Below are positions 50,253 through 58,435 of a stretch of DNA of 64,000 nt, piece after piece; position 1 is the stretch's first letter, and every line of letters begins with the position of its first letter. The stretch comes from JANQMX01 sp965247175. Lineage in GTDB: Bacteria > Pseudomonadota > Alphaproteobacteria > Kiloniellales > DSM-21159. Below the pieces are notes generated by a model. The model made no database searches, had not been told where the DNA came from, and saw only the letters and a list, made by a program, of their open reading frames with translations. The stretch spans positions 1,922,001 to 1,986,000 of the forward strand of contig OZ252006.1 of the NCBI GenBank assembly GCA_965247175.1, in the 5' to 3' direction. The position numbers were made by a program, and so were the translations under genes.

Positions 50253-50441
50253 TCAGGACTTGGGGCTGTCGTCGCTCTTCCGTTTGGGCGCCGGCTCTTC
50301 GTCCTCGTCATCGTAGAGGATCCGTTCGGCCGCTCCCTGCAGGTCTTCGAACTGACCTGACTTGAGCGCCCAAAGGAAGGCCCCAAGGCCGAGCAGGCCC
50401 AGGAAGAGCGCTGCCGGTATGAGGTAGATCAGCGCTTCCAC
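50253..50441 (-). CDS. ccoS: cbb3-type cytochrome oxidase assembly protein CcoS
   Basis: A 62-residue protein with one membrane helix (ALIYLIPAALFLGLLGLGAFLWALKSGQFEDLQGAAERILYDDEDEE). The W-A-L-K-S-G-Q-F-(D/E)-D-(L/P) segment is the CcoS signature. It is needed for heme and copper insertion into the oxidase. It is the last gene of the cco locus, 21 bp after ccoI; the acidic/basic tail ends it. Confidence 0.92.
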   Translation of the reverse strand: MEALIYLIPAALFLGLLGLGAFLWALKSGQFEDLQGAAERILYDDEDEEPAPKRKSDDSPKS

Positions 50442-50462
50442 GAGGGAACTCTCTGCCGCAGC

Positions 50463-52685
50463 TTAGCTTGGGTCGCTGGACGAGCGCAGACGCAGGGCGT
50501 TCAACGTCACCACGATAGAGGAGCTGGACATGGCCAGCGCGGCGATCAGCGGCGTCACATAGCCGGCCATTGCCAAGGGTATCGCAATCACGTTGTAGGC
50601 ACCCGCCAAGACGAAGTTCTGCACCGCCAGCGCCCGGCTGCGGCGCGCCACGTCGAGCGTCTCCAGCACCGGGCTCAAATGGCTGCCTTGGAAGATGAAG
50701 TCCGCGGCCGTTTGGCTGATGTCGGCTGCGCTGGACGGCGACATGGAAGCATGCGCGGCAGCCAGGGCAGGCGCGTCGTTCAAGCCATCACCGACCATCA
50801 AGGGCGACCGCCCTTCCTTCTCCAAGCGCTCGAGCCGCGCAATCTTGGCCGCCGGCCCCTGCTCTGCCGCGAAGCGTTCCACCGGCAGATCGGCAGCGGC
50901 GCTGCGCACGGCGGCGAATCGGTCGCCGCTCAAGATCTCCGTCGGAACGCCGCGCTCTGCCAGTCCTTCCACGACCTGCCCGGCGTCATCACGCAAAGCA
51001 TCCTCGAAGGCAAAGCGAATCGGCTCGCATCCAGGCCGCGCAAACCAAAGCTCCGGAGAGGCGCTTTCTCGTCCCTGGTCCAGGCCTATCCATGCCGCGG
51101 ATCCAAGCCGCGCCTCGCCCTCAGGCAAGGAGCGCGACAGGCCACGGCCGGGCAACTCGACCACGTCACTGGCCGCAGCCACGCTGCCCAGTCGTTGTTG
51201 CGCAGCGCGAACCAGAGCGCGGGCCAGCGGATGCTTGCTGTTGGCGGCCATGGCGGCAGCCTCGGCCAAGGCCGCCTCGTCCCAGCTTTGACCGTCGGTC
51301 AGACGCAACTCGCCACGGGTCAAGGTGCCCGTCTTGTCGAAGATGGCACAGTCGATCTCGGCCAAGCGCTCCAACGCATCGGCCGACTTCATCAGGATGC
51401 CCTGGCGCAGCAAGCGGCTCGCCGCCACGACCTGCACGACCGGGACGGCAAGGGCTAAGGCGCAGGGACAGGTAATGATCAAAACAGCGGCGGCGATCAT
51501 CAAGGCGTCCTGCCAGGCGGCGCCGGCGATAATCCATCCGACGAAGGCGATCAGCGCCAAGAGATGCACGCCGGGCGCATAGTAGCGCGCGGCCCGGTCG
51601 GCCATGCGCACATAGCGGGAGCGGTTCTGCTCCGCCGCCTCCATAATGCGGGCGATCTCCGCCAGCAGCGTCCCCTCGCCGACCTGGGTCACTCGGATGC
51701 GCAGGGGCTCGGCCAAGTTGACCGTGCCGGCAAAGACCTTATCGCCGGGGGCGACGCTGGCCGGCAAGCTTTCGCCAGTGATCAGAGCGGTGTCCATGCT
51801 GGACTGGCCCTCGGCGACGACGCCATCGACAGGAAGTTGCTCGCCAGCGGCGACCAGGACCGTCATGCCGTTGGCGATCTGCTCGACAGGCAGGAACTGC
51901 AGGCGCCCCTCCTCATCAACCACGGTGGCGCCGGTCGCGCGCAGGAGCAGCAGGTTCTGCGCGGCATCCCGCGCCTTGGCCCGCACCAGATGATCGAGAT
52001 AGCGGCCGATCAGCAGGAAGAAGAGAAGGGTGATGCTGGCGTCGAAATAGACGTCATCGGCGCCACGCACGGTCTGATAGAGACTGACGCCGGTCGCCAG
52101 GATGACAGCCAGGGAGATCGGCACGTCCATGTTGAGGCGCCGATGGCCGATCGCCTGAAGTGCTGAAGTAAAGAAGGGCTGACCGGCGTAGGCCACGGCC
52201 GGCATGGCGATGAGCGCGGAAATCCAGTGAAACAGGCCGCGGGTGCCGTAGTCCATATCGGAGGCCAGGCCGGCCCAGACAGCCACCGAAAGCAGCATGA
52301 CGTTGGCGGCCGCAAAACCGGAAACGCCGAGCGCCCGCAGCAAGCGCCGGCCCTCCTCGTCCGTCTCGATCAGCCGGGTGTCGAAAGGCCGCGCCGTGTA
52401 GCCCGCCTCGGCAAGGGCGTCCACCAGCGCCTCCGTGGAGGGCGCGCCGGCCTTCCCCGTCACCCGCACCCGCTTGGTGGTCAGGTTGGCCCGCGCCGTA
52501 GCAACGAACGGCAGGGCATTGAGTGCCCGCTCGATACCGCGCAGGCAGCCGCCACACCGCATGTTCTCGACAAAAAGGACGACCTCGTTGCCCTCAACCG
52601 CCGCAGCGGGGGCTTCTTCGCGCCGCTCTTTGGCCGCACCGCCGCCAGCGAGCAGCTTCGCCTCTGCGGTGGTTACTTCACCCAT
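50463..52685 (-). CDS. ccoI: Copper-translocating P-type ATPase CcoI (FixI)
   Basis: A 740-residue P1B-type ATPase supplying copper for cbb3 oxidase. An N-terminal heavy-metal-associated domain has MRCGGCLRGIERAL at ~38; the metal-transport helix has CPCALALAVPV (the CPC motif); the phosphorylation site is DKTGTLTRG; and MVGDGLNDAPALAAAHASM ends the ATPase core. A TGES-like actuator motif (ALITGESLP) precedes the CPC. It overlaps ccoH by 13 bp, so the genes are coupled, and ccoS follows. Compared with CopA-type exporters it lacks extra metal domains. Confidence 0.95.
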   Translation of the reverse strand: MGEVTTAEAKLLAGGGAAKERREEAPAAAVEGNEVVLFVENMRCGGCLRGIERALNALPFVATARANLTTKRVRVTGKAGAPSTEALVDALAEAGYTARPFDTRLIETDEEGRRLLRALGVSGFAAANVMLLSVAVWAGLASDMDYGTRGLFHWISALIAMPAVAYAGQPFFTSALQAIGHRRLNMDVPISLAVILATGVSLYQTVRGADDVYFDASITLLFFLLIGRYLDHLVRAKARDAAQNLLLLRATGATVVDEEGRLQFLPVEQIANGMTVLVAAGEQLPVDGVVAEGQSSMDTALITGESLPASVAPGDKVFAGTVNLAEPLRIRVTQVGEGTLLAEIARIMEAAEQNRSRYVRMADRAARYYAPGVHLLALIAFVGWIIAGAAWQDALMIAAAVLIITCPCALALAVPVVQVVAASRLLRQGILMKSADALERLAEIDCAIFDKTGTLTRGELRLTDGQSWDEAALAEAAAMAANSKHPLARALVRAAQQRLGSVAAASDVVELPGRGLSRSLPEGEARLGSAAWIGLDQGRESASPELWFARPGCEPIRFAFEDALRDDAGQVVEGLAERGVPTEILSGDRFAAVRSAAADLPVERFAAEQGPAAKIARLERLEKEGRSPLMVGDGLNDAPALAAAHASMSPSSAADISQTAADFIFQGSHLSPVLETLDVARRSRALAVQNFVLAGAYNVIAIPLAMAGYVTPLIAALAMSSSSIVVTLNALRLRSSSDPS

Positions 52686-53188
52686 AGCTTGCGCTCGATG
52701 ATGTAGGGGAATGTTTCAGAACCTTGATAGGCAGAGAGGCGGGCCGACCACTGACCACCGGGCAGCAGCCCCACGGTCGCTTCGTAGACGCCCGGCCCGG
52801 TCTGAACGAAGGCAATCGCGCGATCTTCCTGGGCGGACGCCGGGCGGCCGAGCACGCCCTCGACGCGCAAGTCGCGCAGCGGAAGCTCGGCCTTGTCGAC
52901 CAGAGTCAGACGCAGAATGCCAGCACCGTCCCGGTAGATCAGCTCGCCCTGCCAGCCCTTGGCTGTCTGGGCGTCCGCTGCGGCGATCTGCTGATTGTAT
53001 CTGAGGCCCTTGCGATAGGCGTCGTCGACGGCCAGGCCGCTGAAGGTGTTGAGCGCAAAGTAGGTCATCACCCCGTTCACCGCGAAGATCACCCCGAAGA
53101 ACGCCAAAATAGCGATAAGGACATGGCGGCCGGTCAGGGGTCCTTTGATGATCATGGTCGCTTGCCTCGCCATCTGCTCGCCGCTCAC
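52673..53188 (-). CDS. ccoH: FixH/CcoH oxidase assembly protein
   Basis: A 171-residue protein with one N-terminal membrane helix (HVLIAILAFFGVIFAVNGVMTYFAL) and a periplasmic domain containing TFSGLAVDDAYRKGLRYNQQI, the FixH signature, then a beta-rich half ending PYIIERKLWVK. CcoH stabilises CcoG/CcoI-dependent cbb3 assembly. The GTG start overlaps the ccoG stop (GTGA); ATG codons at 53173 or 53155 are alternatives, the latter with a better purine stretch. Confidence 0.92.
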   Translation of the reverse strand: MSGEQMARQATMIIKGPLTGRHVLIAILAFFGVIFAVNGVMTYFALNTFSGLAVDDAYRKGLRYNQQIAAADAQTAKGWQGELIYRDGAGILRLTLVDKAELPLRDLRVEGVLGRPASAQEDRAIAFVQTGPGVYEATVGLLPGGQWSARLSAYQGSETFPYIIERKLWVK

Positions 53189-54681
53189 TCGCCCGGCGCG
53201 CGGAACACGGCATCGTGCGCTACCACGTCGCCGGTGCTGTCATCGGTCATCGTGAAACGGATATCATAGGACTCGCGCGCAAGCGATTGCGCAACCTCGG
53301 GCGGGACCGTGACGTAAACCCGCAGGCTGACCACGTCGTCGGCCGCCGCGGTGAAGCGGGGCAGCCCCTCTTCGCCCAGAATGCGCACTTCGGCATCCTG
53401 CAAGCCACTGACGCCGAGTGTCATCTCACGCTGGCCGTGGCGCTTGTTGACCACCTTGATGGTGTAGCCATTGCGCAGACCGCCGTCGGACAGCTGGACG
53501 TAGAGCGGATTGCGGTCGTGCAGGACGTTGACTTCAAGGTTTTCGCGGGCGAACAGCCCGACAAGGATAAGCAGGCCGACAATGGCCAGCGCAGCGCTGT
53601 AGTAGATCGTCCGCGGCCGAATGAGGCGCAGCTTGCTGCTGCCGCCCTGGGCCTCAGCCTCCATATTGTTGAAGGTGTCATAGGCGATCAGGCCACGAGG
53701 TCGCCCGACCTTGTCCATGATCTCGTCGCAGGCGTCGATGCAGAGCGCGCACTGAATGCACTCGAGCTGGGGCCCGTCACGGATGTCGATGCCCATGGGG
53801 CAGACAGCGACACACTGCTTGCAGTCGATGCAATCGCCCCGCCCTTCCCATGTCTGGCCGTGGCGATGCGGCCCGCGCGGCTCTCCGCGCCAGTCGCGAT
53901 AGGTCACCAAGAGACTGTCCGAGTCGAACATGGCGCCCTGAATTCGCGGCCAGGGACACATGTAGATGCAGACCTGATCTCGCGCCAAGCCGCCGAGCAG
54001 GTAGGTGGTGGCCGCAAAGATTCCAACGAAGATGTAGGCAATAGAGGGGGCCTGGAAGGTCAGGAGCTCGAGCGCCAAGGTCGGTGCGTCGCGGAAATAG
54101 AAGACGAAAGCGCCGCCCGTCGCCACGGCGATCACCACCCAAGTCATATGCTTGGCCAGCTTCTTTCCGATCTTGCGCAGGGTCCAAGGCTGCCGGTCGA
54201 GGCGGATGCGGGCGTTGCGATCGCCCTCGAAGAAGCGCTCGACGGCGATGAACAGATCGGTCCACACGGTCTGCGGACAGGTATAGCCGCACCAGACCCG
54301 GCCAGCCACGGCGGTCACCAGGAAGAGCGCCAGAGCGGAGAAGACCAGCACGCCGGTCAGCAGGTAGATCTCTTGCGGCCAGATCTCGAGGAAGAAGATG
54401 TAGAAGCGGCGCTCGGCGAAATCGAACAGCACTGCCTGATCCGGCAATCCCGCGCCGCGGTCCCAGCGCAGCCAGGGCAGCAGATAGTAGATGCCAAGCG
54501 TCACCGCCATGATCGCCCACTTGGCGCGGCGGAACCGGCCGTGGACCAGCTTCGGATGGATGGGAGGGCGCGATTCGTAAAGCGGGCGGTCCTCGGCCTT
54601 GTTGACCGGCTTCACGTCGACCGCTTCGATCCCAGGGGCGGCCTCGCCCGCGCCGATTCGCCCCGGCGCCTCTACGTTCAT
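53185..54681 (-). CDS. ccoG: Cytochrome cbb3 oxidase accessory protein CcoG (FixG), polyferredoxin
   Basis: A 498-residue protein with about five membrane helices and a cytoplasmic/periplasmic [4Fe-4S] region: CIDCKQCVAVCPMGIDIRDGPQLECIQCALCIDACDEIMD, two Cys clusters around residues 270-310. VWCGYTCPQTVWTDLF in the membrane half is the characteristic FixG Cys motif. The C-terminal ~100 residues form an Ig-like domain (VQLSDGGLRNGYTIKVVNKRHGQREMTL). It helps reduce/deliver copper during cbb3 assembly. It follows ccoP by 27 bp and overlaps ccoH. Confidence 0.95.
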   Translation of the reverse strand: MNVEAPGRIGAGEAAPGIEAVDVKPVNKAEDRPLYESRPPIHPKLVHGRFRRAKWAIMAVTLGIYYLLPWLRWDRGAGLPDQAVLFDFAERRFYIFFLEIWPQEIYLLTGVLVFSALALFLVTAVAGRVWCGYTCPQTVWTDLFIAVERFFEGDRNARIRLDRQPWTLRKIGKKLAKHMTWVVIAVATGGAFVFYFRDAPTLALELLTFQAPSIAYIFVGIFAATTYLLGGLARDQVCIYMCPWPRIQGAMFDSDSLLVTYRDWRGEPRGPHRHGQTWEGRGDCIDCKQCVAVCPMGIDIRDGPQLECIQCALCIDACDEIMDKVGRPRGLIAYDTFNNMEAEAQGGSSKLRLIRPRTIYYSAALAIVGLLILVGLFARENLEVNVLHDRNPLYVQLSDGGLRNGYTIKVVNKRHGQREMTLGVSGLQDAEVRILGEEGLPRFTAAADDVVSLRVYVTVPPEVAQSLARESYDIRFTMTDDSTGDVVAHDAVFRAPGE

Positions 54682-54708
54682 TCCTTTGTCCGGTCCTCTT
54701 ACAAGCCG

Positions 54709-55596
54709 CTATTGCCCCCCGCCCAATGAATGGACGTAGACAGCAAGCTGCTTGATGGTTACGGGGTCGAGCCGGTCGACCCAGCCCGGCATGACGCCGG
54801 CCCGGCTGTGGGTGATGGTCTCCACGATATCGGCCTTGTCGCCGCCGTAGAGCCAGATGGAGTCGCGAAGATTGGGAGCCCCCAGCTCCGTCACGCCCTC
54901 TCCTTCGTCGCCATGGCAGGCGGCGCACTGAACGGCATAGATCTCGGCCGCTTCTTTGAACTGCGTATCGGACAGCTCGGCTTGGCCGGAGAGCGACAGC
55001 ACATAGTCCGACACCAGATCGATCTCCTCAGGCGTCAGGATTCCGTCCGTGCCATAGGCCGGCATCATGTTGAAACGTGTGTCGTCGAACTCGTCCCACC
55101 GAATGCCGTAGAGCAGCGTCGTGTGGATGTCCTCCAGCGTGCCGCCCCAGATCCAGGCATCGTCGTTGAGGTTGGGATAGCCCTTGAAGCCCTGCGCACC
55201 GCTGCCGTGGCAGGCCGCGCAGTTGCGGCCGAAGGCGGCGGCGCCGCCGGCCAGGGAGAAGCGCAGCAGCTCGTCATCGCCTGCGATCTGCTCCAGATCG
55301 GCGGCGGCGATCGCATCAATGTACTCGGCCTGCTTGGTCCGCGCTTCGGCCATCTGCTCAGCGACAACGTTGCGTTGGGAATAGCCGAGGACGCCCTTGG
55401 TGTAGTCATCGGTGCCCGAGCCACCCGTCGGCCAGGCTGGCATGGCGATCCAATACCCGATCGACCAGACGATGCAGGCATAGAAAACCCAGACCCACCA
55501 TTTCGGCAGCGGCGTATTGAGCTCCTTGATGCCGTCCCACTCGTGGCCGGTGGTCTCCGTGCCAGTCGCCTCGTCACGCTCTACATTCGTTGCCAT
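54709..55596 (-). CDS. ccoP: cbb3 cytochrome oxidase subunit III (diheme cytochrome c)
   Basis: A 295-residue protein anchored by an N-terminal helix (WWVWVFYACIVWSIGYWIAMPAWP). It has two heme c motifs, CAACHGSGAQG at ~130 and CAACHGDEGEG at ~228, each in a cytochrome c domain with downstream Met ligands (for example MMPAYG). It passes electrons from cytochrome c to CcoO and CcoN. The start is 3 bp after the ccoQ stop. Size and layout match FixP. Confidence 0.96.
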   Translation of the reverse strand: MATNVERDEATGTETTGHEWDGIKELNTPLPKWWVWVFYACIVWSIGYWIAMPAWPTGGSGTDDYTKGVLGYSQRNVVAEQMAEARTKQAEYIDAIAAADLEQIAGDDELLRFSLAGGAAAFGRNCAACHGSGAQGFKGYPNLNDDAWIWGGTLEDIHTTLLYGIRWDEFDDTRFNMMPAYGTDGILTPEEIDLVSDYVLSLSGQAELSDTQFKEAAEIYAVQCAACHGDEGEGVTELGAPNLRDSIWLYGGDKADIVETITHSRAGVMPGWVDRLDPVTIKQLAVYVHSLGGGQ

Positions 55597-55599
55597 CGT

Positions 55600-55782
55600 T
55601 TACTGCCCCTTGCCGCCTTTGACGGTGTCATCATCCTCGTCCAACGGTATGCGGGACGCTTCGTCGAACTTCTTCTTGTTGCCTGGCCAAAAGAACGTGT
55701 AGACGACCACGCCGACGAAGAGCACGACCAGGAAGACCAGGCCCCAACTCTGGGCGAAGCCGATCGCCGTTTGGTAGTCCAT
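55600..55782 (-). CDS. ccoQ: cbb3 oxidase small subunit CcoQ (FixQ)
   Basis: A 60-residue protein: one membrane helix (FAQSWGLVFLVVLFVGVVVYTFFWPGNKKKFDEA) with the F-W-P-x-x-K-K-x-F-D-E-A motif typical of CcoQ, then an acidic tail (IPLDEDDDTVKGG). It stabilises the CcoNOP complex. It starts 9 bp after ccoO and ends 3 bp before ccoP. Confidence 0.95.
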   Translation of the reverse strand: MDYQTAIGFAQSWGLVFLVVLFVGVVVYTFFWPGNKKKFDEASRIPLDEDDDTVKGGKGQ

Positions 55783-55791
55783 CGCGCCCTC

Positions 55792-56526
55792 TTACCTCGA
55801 GTAGTCCTGGGCATCGAAGGTCGCGAAGTCGACCAGGGTACCTAGCATCTGCAGGTAGGCGACCACGGCGTCCATCTCCGAGACCATTGCCGGGTTGCCG
55901 TCGAAGTCTCGCACCTGGGCCTTGGGATAGCGCTCCGCGACCTCATCGGCGAAGTCACTGTCCGGGTTGGCCTGGGCCATCAGGTCCTGGCGCGCCTTTT
56001 CGATCATCTCATCGCTGTAGGGCACACCGGCCGTCCGGTTGGCCTTCAGCACGGCGGCGACGTTCCGCGTATCGAGCGGCCGCTCGGCCAGGAAGGGATA
56101 GGCCGGCATGATCGACTCAGGCACCAGCGAGCGCGGGTCGATCAAGTGCGCCACATGCCAGTCGTCCGAGAACTTGCCGCCCACCCTCGCAAGGTCGGGA
56201 CCACTTCGTTTTGAGCCCCACTGGAAGGGATGGTCGTACATGCTCTCGGCCGCCAGGCTGTAGTGGCCGTAGCGCTCAACTTCGTCGCGCAGCGCCCGCA
56301 CCATCTGGCTGTGGCAGGTGTAGCAGCCCTCCCGCACATAGATGTTCCGGCCGGACAGCTCGAGCGGCGTATAGGGCCGCATGCCGTCCACCTTCTCGAT
56401 TGTGCTTTCAAGATAGAAGAGTGGCGTGATCTGCACCAAGCCACCGATCGACACCACCACCAGGATGCCGACCAAGAGGAGCATAGAGTGCTTTTCGAAG
56501 ATCGCGTGCTTGTTCAGCAAGGACAT
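55792..56526 (-). CDS. ccoO: cbb3 cytochrome oxidase subunit II (monoheme cytochrome c)
   Basis: A 244-residue membrane-anchored cytochrome c. The N-terminal helix is MLLLVGILVVVSIGGLVQITPLFYL; the heme c motif is REGCYTCHSQMVRALRDEVERYG at ~72, and PESIMPAYPFL carries a Met heme ligand. GRNIYVREGCYTCHSQM is highly conserved in CcoO. It takes electrons from CcoP to the CcoN binuclear centre. It follows ccoN by 15 bp. Confidence 0.96.
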   Translation of the reverse strand: MSLLNKHAIFEKHSMLLLVGILVVVSIGGLVQITPLFYLESTIEKVDGMRPYTPLELSGRNIYVREGCYTCHSQMVRALRDEVERYGHYSLAAESMYDHPFQWGSKRSGPDLARVGGKFSDDWHVAHLIDPRSLVPESIMPAYPFLAERPLDTRNVAAVLKANRTAGVPYSDEMIEKARQDLMAQANPDSDFADEVAERYPKAQVRDFDGNPAMVSEMDAVVAYLQMLGTLVDFATFDAQDYSR

Positions 56527-56541
56527 AGGCTCGGCTCCTGC

Positions 56542-58206
56542 TTACTCGGCCGGCGCAACCGCGGGGCCACCCGCGGCGCTCTTCGCCGGCGTGGCAAACT
56601 CGCCCTCGTCGGCGAGGCGCCCCCTGATGGTCTGCCAGACGTTGTAGGCCATGATGAGAGCCCCGACGAGGAACAGCATGCCGCCCAAGGCCCGGATGAT
56701 GTAGTAGGGATGCATGGCTTCGACGGTCTCGACGAAGGAGTACTCGAGGAAGCCCAGGCTGTCGTAGGCGCGCCACATCAGGCCCTGCATGATCCCGCTC
56801 ACCCACATGGAGGTGATGTAGAGGAGGATGCCGAGGGTGGCGATCCAGAAGTGCCACTCGACCAGCTTCAGCGAGTAGAGCCGCGGCCGATTCCACAGCC
56901 ACGGCACCAGGCAGTAGACCGCGCCGAAGGTGACGAAGCCGACCCAGCCGAGCGCGCCCGAGTGCACGTGGCCAACCGTCCAGTCGGTGTAGTGGCTCAG
57001 GGAGTTGACCGCTTTCACGCTCATCAGCGGCCCCTCGAAGGTGCTCATGCCGTAGAAAGCGACGGAGACGACCAGCATGCGGATGACCGGGTCGGTGCGC
57101 AGCTTGTCCCAGGCGCCCGACAGGGTCATCAAGCCGTTGATCATGCCACCCCAGGACGGCATCCAGAGCATCACCGAGAAGGTCATGCCGAGGGTCTGCG
57201 CCCAGTCGGGCAGCGCCGTATAGTGCAGATGATGCGGGCCGGCCCAGATGTAGAGAAAGATCAGCGCCCAGAAGTGGATGATCGAGAGCTTGTAGCTGTA
57301 GACCGGGCGCTCGGCACGCTTGGGCACGAAGTAGTACATGATGCCGAGGAAGCCGGCGGTCAGGAAGAAGCCGACCGCGTTGTGCCCGTACCACCACTGG
57401 GTCATGGCATCCTGAACGCCCGACCAGAGAATGACGCTCTGGGTGCCGGTCAAGGAGACCGGGATCGTCAGGTTGTTGACGATGTGCAGCATCGCGATGG
57501 TCACGATAAAAGCGAGATAGAACCAGTTCGCGACGTAGATGTGCGGTTCTTTGCGCTTCCAGATCGTGCCGAGGAAGACCAGCAGGTAGACCACCCAGAC
57601 GATGGTCAGCCACAGGTCGACGTACCACTCGGGCTCGGCGTACTCCTTGCCTTGGGTGACGCCGAGGACGTAACCGCTCGCCGCCAAGACGATGAAGAGC
57701 TGATAGCCCCAGAAGACAAACCAAGGCGCGTAGTGCCCAGGCAGCCGCGCCTTACAAGTCTTCTGCACCACGTAGAAGGACGTCGCGATCAGCGCGTTAC
57801 CGCCGAAGGCGAAGATGACCGCCGAGGTATGAACCGGCCGCAGGCGGCCGAAGTGCGTCCAGGGCAGATCGAGGTTCAATGCCGGAAAAGCCAGCTGCCA
57901 GGCGATGATCACGCCGACCAGGAAACCGACGATGCCCCAGAAGACCGTGGCGATCACGCCGGCCCGTATGACACCGTAGTTGTAGGTTTCCTCAACGACG
58001 GCGACGCGCCCTTCCCGCTTGTCGAAGGCACGGATGTAGACCGCGCAGGCACCGCCACCGCTGATCAGAAAGATCAGCCAACCGTGGAACTCCATGACGG
58101 GATCGTTGGTGAAACCTGCAAGCAGGATACCCAAAGCCGCCCCCAGTGCGAGGCCGCCAAAGGCAAACCAATCGCTCAAGGGCTGACGTTCCGCTACAGC
58201 CGACAT
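56542..58206 (-). CDS. ccoN: cbb3 cytochrome oxidase subunit I
   Basis: A 554-residue polytopic subunit holding the heme b and heme b3-CuB centres. RPVHTSAVIFAFGGNALIATSFYVV supplies a heme ligand His, QWWYGHNAVGFFLTAGFLGIMYYFVPK and the IWAGPHHLHY segment give the CuB histidines, and HYTDWTVGHVHSGALGWVGF gives heme His. It is the catalytic oxygen-reducing, proton-pumping subunit with high affinity for O2. It starts the ccoNOQPGHIS order. An FNR box (58286-58299) lies 80 bp before the start codon, consistent with microaerobic induction. Confidence 0.97.
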   Translation of the reverse strand: MSAVAERQPLSDWFAFGGLALGAALGILLAGFTNDPVMEFHGWLIFLISGGGACAVYIRAFDKREGRVAVVEETYNYGVIRAGVIATVFWGIVGFLVGVIIAWQLAFPALNLDLPWTHFGRLRPVHTSAVIFAFGGNALIATSFYVVQKTCKARLPGHYAPWFVFWGYQLFIVLAASGYVLGVTQGKEYAEPEWYVDLWLTIVWVVYLLVFLGTIWKRKEPHIYVANWFYLAFIVTIAMLHIVNNLTIPVSLTGTQSVILWSGVQDAMTQWWYGHNAVGFFLTAGFLGIMYYFVPKRAERPVYSYKLSIIHFWALIFLYIWAGPHHLHYTALPDWAQTLGMTFSVMLWMPSWGGMINGLMTLSGAWDKLRTDPVIRMLVVSVAFYGMSTFEGPLMSVKAVNSLSHYTDWTVGHVHSGALGWVGFVTFGAVYCLVPWLWNRPRLYSLKLVEWHFWIATLGILLYITSMWVSGIMQGLMWRAYDSLGFLEYSFVETVEAMHPYYIIRALGGMLFLVGALIMAYNVWQTIRGRLADEGEFATPAKSAAGGPAVAPAE

Positions 58207-58285
58207 GGATAACTCCGTATAGCGCCTATATTTCTTGGTACTTTGTGCACCGCAGTAGAACTTGCCGGAGACACCCTATCCCGCC

Positions 58286-58299
58286 TTGACCTAGATCAA
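58286..58299. promoter_or_regulatory. FNR box upstream of ccoN
   Basis: TTGACCTAGATCAA, one base off the perfect TTGAT-N4-ATCAA palindrome, centred 86 bp before the ccoN start codon. It should be read by the FNR-like regulator encoded at 47830-48576 and switch the cco operon on at low oxygen. Confidence 0.87.
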
Positions 58300-58435
58300 C
58301 GGCAAGGCAACGGGTAATCGAGCAGCGGAGCTTGACGCCTTGAAATTAAAGGAATGTCGCCGGCGCAGTGCCGATCACGCGGCAGTTTGCCGCGTTCGGC
58401 CTTGATCGCGTTCCGGCCCTGAAAGAGCCGATCGT

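Noticed and set aside
56230..58212. A 660-codon + strand frame across ccoO and ccoN
   Set aside because: It is antisense to two clearly functional cbb3 subunit genes, and its composition is shadow-like.
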